Assembly (NCBI GenBank): GCA_009784555.1 | Contig: WRBO01000001.1 | Span: 1 to 64,000, forward strand | Source of the DNA: Bacillota bacterium | GTDB taxonomy: Bacteria; Bacillota; Clostridia; Christensenellales; UBA1242 | Reading direction: 5' to 3' | Length of the DNA: 64,000 bases | In this document: piece by piece, positions 28,160-37,983 of the stretch | Layout of the letters: each line of letters begins with the position of its first letter | Position numbering within the stretch: the first letter of the stretch is position 1 | Position numbers and translations under genes: made by a program | The notes under the pieces: generated by a model | Databases searched by the model: none | What the model was told of the DNA's origin: nothing | The model's input: the letters and a program-made list of their open reading frames with translations, nothing else

Positions 28160-30747
28160 CTCAAATGATGAAACAATATCGCCTGGTCAAAGACCGCCAT
28201 CCAAACGAAATCGTATTTTTCCGCTTGGGCGACTTTTACGAAATGTTCTTTGACGATGCACTAACCGCCAGTCGCGAATTGGGTATAGCCCTAACGGGAC
28301 GCCAGGGCGGAATGGACGAAAAGGTACCAATGTGTGGCGTCCCTCACCACAGCAGCCGCATGTATATAAAAAGACTAATAGACAGGGGTTTCAGTGTCGC
28401 TCTCTGCGAACAACTAACCCTCCCGCAAAAGGGCAAGACCATGGTCGAACGTGACGTGGTCAAAATCATAACCCCTGGAACAATAGTTGACGAGGACTTC
28501 CTTGACCAAACTCGCAACAACTTCGTCGCCTCCGTCTTCATGCCAAAACGGGGCCGCGTCGGTGCCATCTCATGGGCGGACATATCGACGGGCCAATTCT
28601 TTGTCAAAACTGTCGACAACGACATCGTGGCTATCTTGGATACGCTGGCAATGATAAACCCGCGCGAGGTCATTTGCACCGAAACATTCAAAACCGAATT
28701 TCGGGCCTCTCCAATCGCCTCCGAATTTTCATTCCGCCCAATGGACCATTATGGGTTCGCATTCCTGGGCGACACCGCAACCGACACAATCCTACGGTAC
28801 TTCCAAATCAATTCAACATCGACGTTTGATATTGAATCGGGCGGTCCAACTGCCTCTGCCTGCGGTGCATTACTCGAATTCCTCCTACACACGCAAAAAC
28901 AATCTTTGAAAAACATCACAAAAATTATAACCGTCCGAAATGATGACATAATGATACTGGACAAAAACGCGCGAGAGCATCTTGAAATAACCCACCAATA
29001 CCGCGACTCAAACTCAAAATACGGCTCGCTACTCTGGACGGTGGACGAAACCAAAACCCCCATGGGCGCGCGCCTGCTGTCCACTATGTTGTCCCAACCT
29101 CTGCGCGACATCGCCCGCATTAACCAACGACTGGACGCGGTCGAACTTTTGGTAACCGACAACGTCACCTGCCGCGACCTGCGCGCGTGCCTGTCAATGA
29201 TATCCGACCTATCCCGCCTCTCGGCCAAAATCGCCTCACGCGACATCATGCCGCGGGATATCCTGGCCTTAAGGCGGAGCTTCGACCAAATCGCCGAACT
29301 CAAATCGGGCCTGCTCACATTCTCGCGCGGGGTACTTAAAAATATCCAAGAGGGCCTAACCCCCCTCCCCGAAACCTCCGACCTAATCGCCCGCGCAATC
29401 GCGGACGAACCGCCCGCTAAATTGGACGATGGTGGCTACATCCGCGACGGCTACGATGCAACGCTGGACGAACTGCGCGCCGCAACGAAAATGGGCCACA
29501 ACTGGATACAAAAACTGGAATCGTCCGAAAGGGTAGAGAGCCAGCTCAAGGAACTCAAAATCGGCTACAACCGCGTAACTGGTTACTACTTCGAGATTCC
29601 AAAAAGATTAAGTGACCAGGTTCCATACCGCCTCCAACGCATCGCCACAACAACAAACACGGAACGCTATATAACGCCCGAGCTAAAGGAACTCGAACGC
29701 AAAATCCTGGGGGCCGCCGACTCGGCCCGCGCGCTAGAGGTAAAAATCTTGGCCACTGTCCGCGACGAACTGGCAAACATCCTGCCAACAATCCAACAAA
29801 ACGGGGAACTGGTGGCAATGCTCGACACTCTATGCTCACTTGCGACCGCCGCCGTCCGCAACAAATGGCGGCGTCCAAAACTAAACGATGGCGGCCAACT
29901 CGCCCTAAAAAATGCCCGCCATCCTGTCGTTGAAAAAATCATCGGACAAAACATGTACATCGCCAACGACTGCCAACTGGCTCGTGGCACCAAAACCACA
30001 ATGATTATCACTGGCCCAAACATGGCGGGAAAATCGACATACATGCGCTCCATCGCCTGCACGGTATTACTCGCCCATGTCGGCTCATTCGTCCCCTGCG
30101 ACTCGGCCGCCGTTCCAATCACCGACCGCATCTTCACGCGTATCGGCGCCTCCGACAGCCTCCTCACTGGCCAATCAACATTCATGGTCGAATGTGTAGA
30201 ACTCGCCAATATATGTCAAAATTCGACAAGAAATAGCCTCATACTGCTGGATGAAGTGGGTAGGGGAACTGGTACAAAGGATGGGAGAGCCCTTGCAAGT
30301 GCGGCAATTTTGTATATAACCGACAAAATTGGGGCGCTCACCATGTTTGCTACACACTTCCATGAGTTGAATGTTTTGGCGCAAGATAATCCACGGATTA
30401 AGAACTTCAAGGCCTTGACTTCAAAGATTAATGGGCAGATTGTGTTTTTACATAAAGTCGAGCCGGGTATAGAAGATAATAGTTTCGGCCTTGATGTCGC
30501 AACGCTTGCAGGCATACCTAAAGAGATTATCTCAAATGCCCGACAACTTTATGATATGGACTGGACTCAACAGTTAACGCTGCCAAGTGAGGAAAGAGGT
30601 GAGGCGGTTGTAGAAAAGCCCAAGGCAAAGAAAGTGGCGGAGGTATTCCCTATTGTTTCTAAACTACAGAATATTGATGTAGATCGCCTTACCCCTATGG
30701 AGGCATTGGTTTTGCTTGGTGATCTATCGAAGGAGGCTAAGAAATGA
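28156..30747 (+). CDS. mutS: DNA mismatch repair protein MutS (chimeric: native about 1-678, foreign 3' end)
   Basis: [30 protein letters not shown]-type start; Walker A [14 protein letters not shown]; codon usage changes near 30190. Confidence 0.95.
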   Translation: [863 protein letters not shown]

Positions 30748-31433
30748 GCACTCACAGAAACTATACAGGCAAGGAAAACTTGTGGACGGATGATGAATGG
30801 GTGTTGTCACTTGGTTATTATTTCTTTAACAAAGAAACAGTCTTGAAACATTCAAACTTATCTGCTTTTACTAAACGGCTAAACTTTTTTACGGGCAAGC
30901 ATAGAACTGTTGATTCAATTGCTCTAAGGATGGGTAACTATCAAAGTGTCGATCCAGAATATCTAGGTAAGGGGTTGGCTAATGGTGGTAAATCACTGAT
31001 GAATTACTGGAAGAAGTATATTATTGATGATTCATCACAAAGTGCTCTTGCAAAAAGGTATTGCGATTTTATTAACGGTATATCAGACGCGCAAACTGGC
31101 TTTATTGTTGGAGGGAATCAGTCTGAAGGGGCAACCCGTTCCTTTACCTCGACAGTGGTTAATTTCTATCGTTCCCCGGCAGTTAAGCAGAAAACTCTTT
31201 TACGCTCAAAGGGATTCTGCGAGTTATGTAAAAACGCTGCACCATTTGTTACATTCGGTGGAGATCAATATTTAGAAGTTCATCACATCGTTTCGCTTGC
31301 ACATGGTGGGTTGGATGATTGCACAAATACAGTTGCACTGTGTCCAAACTGCCATAGGAAGGTTCATTACTCGGAGTTAAGCGCTAGTGAAAAGAGTGAG
31401 ATAAACAGAGTTGTTAGGAATGGGGGTGAATGA
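30744..31433 (+). CDS. HNH endonuclease
   Basis: CELCKNAAPFVTFGGDQYLEVHHIVSLAHGGLDDCTNTVALCPNCHRKVHY; ATGA overlap with mutS stop. Confidence 0.9.
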   Translation: MSTHRNYTGKENLWTDDEWVLSLGYYFFNKETVLKHSNLSAFTKRLNFFTGKHRTVDSIALRMGNYQSVDPEYLGKGLANGGKSLMNYWKKYIIDDSSQSALAKRYCDFINGISDAQTGFIVGGNQSEGATRSFTSTVVNFYRSPAVKQKTLLRSKGFCELCKNAAPFVTFGGDQYLEVHHIVSLAHGGLDDCTNTVALCPNCHRKVHYSELSASEKSEINRVVRNGGE

Positions 31434-32786
31434 GTGTCAATGCAAAAGACAAAACCTAAATTCACCTTTGTAGACCTATTCGCAGGGATAGGTGGTTTTC
31501 ATCAGGCACTTGAGTCTCTTGGTGGAAAGTGTGTTGCTTTTTCTGAAATTAATCCTGAGTGTATTAAGGTATACGAAAACAATTTTCCAGGCGTTCCAAA
31601 ATTAGGAGACATAAAAAAGGATTGGGTTAAGTTGCCGAAATTCGATATGCTATGCGGCGGGTTTCCTTGCCAACCTTTCAGCAAGGCGGGCAATCAAGAT
31701 GGGTTCAATGACAAAGATAGGGGAAATTTGTTTGATACAATAGTTGACATCCTAAGAGCGCATGATGAGTGCAAGTTTTTGATTCTAGAAAATGTTCGCA
31801 ACCTTTCTGATAAGACTGAAAATTGGAAGTACATACAAAACAAGTTAAAGGAATTCGATTTTACAGTTACAGAAAAACCTATTGTTTTGTCTCCATGTCA
31901 GTTTGGAATTCCACAGATAAGAGAGAGGGTTTACATCCTTGGCATAAGGAAAGGAATAAGGGATGTAAAAAGACTTTCAAATGGCTTCATTCATTTGGAA
32001 GAGTTGGGCATGCTTGACACGCCGCCCGCATTGGGTTCTTTGGAAATAGGAGATGCTTGGAAAATTCTCGAAGAGAACCCAGACAAGAAATATTATCTGA
32101 ACCCAGACGAAGTTGCTATCTTGAATATATGGGATGAGTTTCGCAAGGGTACGAAATACAAACCGAGCCACGTTCCTATTTGGCTTGATTGCTTTGGTTA
32201 TGGTTTGGTCAATAAAGAATTTTCGAAGAAAAAATTTGATTACATATTTGTAGAAAAAGTTGTGAATGACCAAGGAGAAGAAATTTTTAGGAAGAAAAAA
32301 ACCAAGGGAATAATAAGTGAACTTCCTGAATGGAAGCAAGGGTTTATTAAAAAGAACAGAAAATTTTATTTAGAGCACAAACAATTTATTGACGAGTGGA
32401 TAGAGAAGTATAAGATGCTCGAAAGAATATCAATCCACAAGAAGTTTGAATGGAATTGCGGGAAGGATCTCAAGACACTAAAGGAAACGATTATACAATT
32501 TCGCCACTCAGGTATAAGGGCAAAAAGACCAACTTATTTTCCTGCGTTGGTTGCCATAAACAACACTCCGATCATTTGGGATAAAAGTAAGCGAGCATAT
32601 AGGTACATAACTCCACGCGAAGCTGCAAATCTGCAAAGTTTCAAATCAAATTTTAAGTTCAGCGAACACGATTCTCAAACTTACAAACAATTGGGAAATG
32701 CAGTCAATGTTGAAATTGTTAAAATGCTTGCCGAGAAACTTATAGGGTTTGCAGTTAAGGATTGGGATAAAAAGGAGAAGAAATAA
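31434..32786 (+). CDS. DNA (cytosine-5-)-methyltransferase
   Basis: FVDLFAGIGGFHQAL; GGFPCQPFSKAGNQDGFNDKDRGNLF; LILENVRNL; FGIPQIRERVYILGIR. Confidence 0.95.
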   Translation: MSMQKTKPKFTFVDLFAGIGGFHQALESLGGKCVAFSEINPECIKVYENNFPGVPKLGDIKKDWVKLPKFDMLCGGFPCQPFSKAGNQDGFNDKDRGNLFDTIVDILRAHDECKFLILENVRNLSDKTENWKYIQNKLKEFDFTVTEKPIVLSPCQFGIPQIRERVYILGIRKGIRDVKRLSNGFIHLEELGMLDTPPALGSLEIGDAWKILEENPDKKYYLNPDEVAILNIWDEFRKGTKYKPSHVPIWLDCFGYGLVNKEFSKKKFDYIFVEKVVNDQGEEIFRKKKTKGIISELPEWKQGFIKKNRKFYLEHKQFIDEWIEKYKMLERISIHKKFEWNCGKDLKTLKETIIQFRHSGIRAKRPTYFPALVAINNTPIIWDKSKRAYRYITPREAANLQSFKSNFKFSEHDSQTYKQLGNAVNVEIVKMLAEKLIGFAVKDWDKKEKK

Positions 32787-34325
32787 ATGTCTCATAAGAT
32801 AAATATCAGACCAACAACAGGTGTGTACGCAACATACAAAAACCTAAGGTATGAACCTTGGTCTGCAATTGCAGAGTTCGTGGACAACTCTACTCAGAGT
32901 TATTTTGACAACGCAGAGGAACTGAAGAAGTTAGACAATTTCAAAAGGCTTTCTATCTCCGTAATTTATGAAAGGAAACCTGACGGAAAAGATGAATTGA
33001 TTATTCGTGACAATGCTTATGGAATGGAGTTCGCAGATTTTGAACGTGCTATCAAGATAGACAAACCTCCGAAGAATACCAACGGAAGAAACGAGTTTGG
33101 AATGGGGCTTAAAACAGCAGCTTGTTGGTTTGGAACGCACTGGACAGTCCAATCCACGCAACTGGGTTCTGAATACAGATATGTGGCAAACGTTGATGTA
33201 AAGCATCTGAGCGAAACTAGTGAAGAAGAGGTCGACTATGAGATCTTTGAAGCAGAACCAAAGCAACACGGAACAACAATCACGATCAAAATCCTTAATA
33301 AGAAAATCTCAGGAGCAAGAACGATTGGAAAAGTGAAGGCACTGCTTGCAAGCATTTACCGAGAGGACTTGCGAAGCGGTGAAATTAGCATTAATTACAA
33401 TGGCGATGAACTTGTATTCGAGGACGCAGAAATTTATAAAGACGCACAGTCAGATGGTTCGCTAAAGGAATGGAAGAAAGATGTTGATTTTTCTGTCGAG
33501 CACGAAGGGCAAGAATTGCAGGTAAGAGGGTTTATAGCTATACGTCAAAAAGCTAGTCTTCAGGAAGCCGGGCTAGCTTTACTCCGCCGTCACAGAGTTA
33601 TCATAGGAGGTATCGACCAGAACTACCGCCCGAAAGAATTATTTGGAGATTCGAACTCTTTTGCTTTCCAGCGTGTGTTCGGTGAACTGCACATGGATAA
33701 ATGGCCAGTAACTCAAGCGAAGGATAACTTTGACTGGAATAACGAAGGGCTTGAAGAAAAGTTTATTGTAAAACTTAAAGAAGAAATGAGGGAGTTAAAA
33801 ACTAAAGCCGAGAAGATACGTGTGCGACAAAAAGCCAGTTCCGTTGACATTGTTAAACAGGCCGTTGAAGAATTAAAATCTGCGGGGCTTATAGACAATC
33901 CTAAAGTAACCTTCTCCGAGGAGCAAGTAGCAGTTCCTCCTGTCGAGTTAGGTGATCCAGACGTAGACTGTGAGGACTGTGACTCATCTGTTATTTTGGA
34001 AGGCCCAAAGTCATCATTCATCAGTCTCGATAGAAAAGGTACTCACTATGATTTCACCGTGAATTTTGACGACTATACAACTCAATGGGTTTTGATCAAA
34101 CAAGAACAAAATGTTTACCGAATTACCCTCAATATGAAACATCCATTCTTCAAACCGTTAATTAATGATTCAAAGTTCATTGCTGTGATGACCAAGTTTG
34201 TTTTAAGCATGGCAATAGCAGAAATTGAAAGTATCCAGATGTCGGACGATGGCAAAATAGACCCATCAGACATTAGGATGAAGATGAATGGGCTTCTAGA
34301 AGAGAGTCTTATGATAAAGGAGTAG
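32787..34325 (+). CDS. GHKL (MORC/MutL-like) ATPase of restriction-modification system
   Basis: WSAIAEFVDNSTQSYFDNAEE; IIRDNAYGMEFADFERAIK; GRNEFGMGLKTAACWFG. Confidence 0.9.
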   Translation: MSHKINIRPTTGVYATYKNLRYEPWSAIAEFVDNSTQSYFDNAEELKKLDNFKRLSISVIYERKPDGKDELIIRDNAYGMEFADFERAIKIDKPPKNTNGRNEFGMGLKTAACWFGTHWTVQSTQLGSEYRYVANVDVKHLSETSEEEVDYEIFEAEPKQHGTTITIKILNKKISGARTIGKVKALLASIYREDLRSGEISINYNGDELVFEDAEIYKDAQSDGSLKEWKKDVDFSVEHEGQELQVRGFIAIRQKASLQEAGLALLRRHRVIIGGIDQNYRPKELFGDSNSFAFQRVFGELHMDKWPVTQAKDNFDWNNEGLEEKFIVKLKEEMRELKTKAEKIRVRQKASSVDIVKQAVEELKSAGLIDNPKVTFSEEQVAVPPVELGDPDVDCEDCDSSVILEGPKSSFISLDRKGTHYDFTVNFDDYTTQWVLIKQEQNVYRITLNMKHPFFKPLINDSKFIAVMTKFVLSMAIAEIESIQMSDDGKIDPSDIRMKMNGLLEESLMIKE

Positions 34326-34327
34326 CA

Positions 34328-36505
34328 ATGGCAACTGTAATTAACATATCCCCCGAGCATAATAACTCCCAGCATTGGGCAATTCAAAGCGATGGATTTT
34401 TTACAAGTACGATTGTTGAGCGTATGGAAAAGAATGAGTTTCCTGAAGAATCTATCAACTCGATACTCCAAAACGGAGTACAGATCTTATCGCAGTGTCC
34501 GAACCCAGCATCGAAAAAGGAGTGCACTAGAACGGGAATAGTTATTGGTAAAGTTCAGAGTGGAAAGACATCAAACTTCATTACGCTTATGGCACTTGCC
34601 CTTGATAACGACTACCAGATATGTGTTGTTCTTGGAGGAAATAAAAATAATTTGCTTGAACAAAATGTTTCGCGCATAAAAGAGTCCTTTAATGTTGATA
34701 CAGGAAAATTGGTAATACTTGACACAAACACTAACAGTGATGTTTTAAACGCAGCCGAGATAAGTAATTTTATTAAGCAGGGTCGTAAAATCGTAATCAT
34801 AGGGCTTAAGCATCAAAAACACATTAATCAAATAGCCGACATTTTTATTGGAGAAAGATTAGCAAACACACCAACTATAATAATAGATGATGAGGGTGAT
34901 CAAGCGACTCTTAATACCAAGCGTTACAGCAAAGATGAAACCAAGAACATGAGTGTAATTTATGGTGCAGTCAAAAATCTGAAGGAAAAACTAAAAATAC
35001 ATTGTTTCGTTTCGGTCACAGCTACTCCGCAAGCCAATATTCTGATAGACACCCTTGACATTCTGTCCCCAGATTTCGGAGAATTAGTCAGCCCAGGATA
35101 TGGTTATTGTGGGCTTGCGGAATTCCACGGGGATAAGCAAGACATGTTTGTGAAGGTTGTCCCAGAAAGCGAACCAAGCATGCTCGATTTTTCTGGAATT
35201 CCTAAATCATGTTACGAAGCTCTATCGGCCTTCTTTGTTTCTAATGGCTTGAGAAAGTACCGTGGTGATTTTGGAAATCATGCTTTGCTCTTTCACCCTA
35301 GTCAAAGAAAATGTGATCACGCCAGCGTAGTAGTAAAACTTCAAAATGTTTTGGACAGTTGGAAACATAAGGCAGACTGCTTGGGCGATGTATCATATCA
35401 AGGGCTAAAGAAACATTTAGAACATGCCTATGAGAAATATTCAACTGATGGTGTCAAACTTCCAAAGTTCAAAGATCTTGAGGAATTCATATTAGACTCA
35501 ATAGCAAATTGCTCAAAGGTTCACATTTGTAACAGCGACACCGATGCGAGCAAAAACTCAGATTTGTACAAGACAAACATTTTTGTCGGCGGAAATATGG
35601 TTGAGCGTGGGCTTACCATTAAAGGGCTTGCGATCACTTATATAATCCGCAGAGCAAAGACTTTAAGTAACATCGACAACACAGAGCAAAGAGCTAGATG
35701 GTTCGGCTATAAAAGCCATTACTTAGACATATGCCGAGTATTCACCACAGAGCAAATCAAACAAGACTTTCGTGACATATACGAGCATGATGAAGCTCTT
35801 TGGGATATGATTGAAAAAGCACAGAAGCAAGGAATTCCATTCAAGGAGATTGCTAGGGTCTTTAGAAATAATAGCAGTGTATTGCGATTGACTCGCCCAA
35901 GTGTTGCCAAAACAGAAAGGTTGGACTTTGATCAATTTAGGCAGCAAAACAAATTTATTCTTAATGAGAAAGTGGCTAATGAAAATAATTCCTTGCTGGA
36001 GACAATTAAAAACGAACATGAAAAGAGTTTAGTGGTTAAGACTTATACGGCAACGCAGAAACATCTTCTTTTGACAGACCTAAAATTCAGCCACGTCAAG
36101 CAAGCTGTTTTCGATAAGTATCAATATCCTGAAGAAGGTAACTTAGTAAAACACTTCTTTGACATTATCCAAACAGGCTTTGGTGCTATAAAAACAGATC
36201 CTCTCGTTGACATAATGTGGGTTAGATATGAAACAAATGAAGAACGTGCCGTAAGCCCTGGCGGCGAAATACAAACAATTCTTATGCAAGGTCATTCACC
36301 AAACCCGAACAGCCCTAATTTCTATATCGGTGACAGAAGATTGCCAGACGACCGCCCAGACAGAATACATATCCAAGTGCACTTGGTTAAACCTAACAAC
36401 CTCCCAGGAGTTGACTACTTTTCTCCCTGCTTTGCCGTATACTTGCCAATAAATATTTTGTCACAGCTCGCCGGACTTGTAACTGCTAAAGGAGGTAAAA
36501 AGTAA
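34328..36505 (+). CDS. Z1 domain SF2-like helicase/endonuclease-associated protein
   Basis: IGKVQSGKTSNFITLMALALDN; IIIDDEGDQATLN; FVGGNMVERGLTIKGLAITYI; NTEQRARWFGYK. Confidence 0.92.
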   Translation: MATVINISPEHNNSQHWAIQSDGFFTSTIVERMEKNEFPEESINSILQNGVQILSQCPNPASKKECTRTGIVIGKVQSGKTSNFITLMALALDNDYQICVVLGGNKNNLLEQNVSRIKESFNVDTGKLVILDTNTNSDVLNAAEISNFIKQGRKIVIIGLKHQKHINQIADIFIGERLANTPTIIIDDEGDQATLNTKRYSKDETKNMSVIYGAVKNLKEKLKIHCFVSVTATPQANILIDTLDILSPDFGELVSPGYGYCGLAEFHGDKQDMFVKVVPESEPSMLDFSGIPKSCYEALSAFFVSNGLRKYRGDFGNHALLFHPSQRKCDHASVVVKLQNVLDSWKHKADCLGDVSYQGLKKHLEHAYEKYSTDGVKLPKFKDLEEFILDSIANCSKVHICNSDTDASKNSDLYKTNIFVGGNMVERGLTIKGLAITYIIRRAKTLSNIDNTEQRARWFGYKSHYLDICRVFTTEQIKQDFRDIYEHDEALWDMIEKAQKQGIPFKEIARVFRNNSSVLRLTRPSVAKTERLDFDQFRQQNKFILNEKVANENNSLLETIKNEHEKSLVVKTYTATQKHLLLTDLKFSHVKQAVFDKYQYPEEGNLVKHFFDIIQTGFGAIKTDPLVDIMWVRYETNEERAVSPGGEIQTILMQGHSPNPNSPNFYIGDRRLPDDRPDRIHIQVHLVKPNNLPGVDYFSPCFAVYLPINILSQLAGLVTAKGGKK

Positions 36506-37444
36506 ATGGACATTAAAAAACTTTATGAGGATATTCTATTAGTTAGTAAATCCAACAGTGATTCTTACAGCGTCATTGAAAGAATCGGTTGTTATTATGG
36601 ATTAGATAAAAATGGCAATATTGTTTTTATCACAAAAAGTGCAAACCCAAGCGCAAGGTCAATAGCACAACAGACTAAGCAGTTATATCTAGGACAAAAC
36701 ATTGCATGCTCTATCACCATTTCTGGGGCAACGCAGAGAGATTTCTTTGATGTCATAATTTGCTTCGATAAAACGCATGTGACAGCATTGAACTTCTTAC
36801 ATCTAACTCAGGTATACATCGGCGCTACAAAAACTGCTAATGCGAGCATAGTATCGTTCTTTGATTCTCTCAAGAATCTATTTGCGAACAAAAAGCAGAT
36901 TCCCTTATCCGAAATGCAAGGACTGTATGGAGAATTGTATTTCATTCACTTAATGAACGACTCTAGTATAGATATTAGTTCTTACTGGCAGTCGCATGAG
37001 CGAATGAAGTTTGATTTTTCTGTTGATGCCGTAAGGAAGATAGAGGTGAAAACGACGACTAACGAGGGAAGAGTACATAAGTTCCGTCACGAGCAACTAG
37101 TTTCTGATATTTATGACATCTGGATAGTCTCATTTATTCTTAGAAGGGATGATAAAGGATTGTCAATACAAGAACTTGCCGACACTGTTATGCGAAACAA
37201 CCCAACGAATTTACAATTACACACCTATGTGACGAGGCTACTAAACAATTATTCAGCCGACGAACTTCAGTCGATTTGTTTCAATGAGCAATTTACCAAA
37301 ACAAATGTCAGATTCTACAACACAAAAGATGTTCCTCACTTCCCAGGGAGACAACCTGACGGAGTTTCAAATACTGAATACGATTCTGATTTGAGTTCTA
37401 TATCTTTTCAGCCTTTTGAAGAGCTAGTCAAGTGGGTTAAATAA
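36506..37444 (+). CDS. PD-(D/E)XK motif protein (DUF4420-like)
   Basis: GLYGELYFIHLM...KFDFSVDAVRKIEVKTTTNEGRVHKFRHEQL. Confidence 0.85.
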   Translation: MDIKKLYEDILLVSKSNSDSYSVIERIGCYYGLDKNGNIVFITKSANPSARSIAQQTKQLYLGQNIACSITISGATQRDFFDVIICFDKTHVTALNFLHLTQVYIGATKTANASIVSFFDSLKNLFANKKQIPLSEMQGLYGELYFIHLMNDSSIDISSYWQSHERMKFDFSVDAVRKIEVKTTTNEGRVHKFRHEQLVSDIYDIWIVSFILRRDDKGLSIQELADTVMRNNPTNLQLHTYVTRLLNNYSADELQSICFNEQFTKTNVRFYNTKDVPHFPGRQPDGVSNTEYDSDLSSISFQPFEELVKWVK

Positions 37445-37450
37445 TAGAAT

Positions 37451-37750
37451 TTAAGCATTGAGCAAATTAGTAGAGTTGGAGGGCAAGTCGAGGTTAATCA
37501 TTGAATCCAAGTTTTCTGTTGAGTTCCGAAATAGTCGTTTAAACAAAAACTCAGCACATTCATCATCCTCAATAACGTTCAACTTTCCTTGAATGGAATC
37601 GAGTTTGAAAAACTCTTTCCGTTGTTTCTTGTTCAATCCTGTCATAAATTTTGCTTGGGCTTCGCAAACTTCTTTCTGTGCCAGACGATACTCCGCACTT
37701 GGCTTTTGGTTGAGATAGTCGTCAACTATAAGTTTTATTATTTTGTTCAT
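37451..37750 (-). CDS. Small hypothetical helical protein (DUF6809-like?)
   Basis: 99-aa ORF with RBS aaaaggaggttcc-ATG; QAKFMTGLNKKQRKEFFKLDSIQGKLNVIEDDECAEFLFKRLFRN. Confidence 0.6.
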   Translation of the reverse strand: MNKIIKLIVDDYLNQKPSAEYRLAQKEVCEAQAKFMTGLNKKQRKEFFKLDSIQGKLNVIEDDECAEFLFKRLFRNSTENLDSMINLDLPSNSTNLLNA

Positions 37751-37872
37751 GGAACCTCCTTTTGAAATTTTTAAAAGCCCCCAGGCTGAGGACTATTGGT
37801 TGTCAATTTGATATTTTTGCTTTAAAATAAGACATGTTCGCCTTGCAAAGTGATTGCAGTACACAGAAATTT

Positions 37873-37983
37873 ACGACGGAAATGAACGAGGTCGCAACAA
37901 TCCTCAATAATGCAACAGAGAGCAGCCTCCTCCTCCTCGATGAAATCGGACGGGGCACAGGCACGCGTAGGGAGGCAAAATAA
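37873..37983 (+). pseudogene. Displaced native mutS remnant ([32 protein letters not shown] + tail RREAK*)
   Basis: In-frame translation matches the MutS Walker B region; host-type codons; ends TAATG into the next gene. Confidence 0.92.

Larger units (their letters stand above)
30190..37880. mobile_element. Genomic island inserted in mutS carrying a predicted MORC-Z1 type restriction-modification cassette; no recombinase gene visible
   Basis: Left junction inside mutS codons ([13 protein letters not shown]); right boundary followed by displaced native mutS fragment; different codon usage and base composition. Confidence 0.85.
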
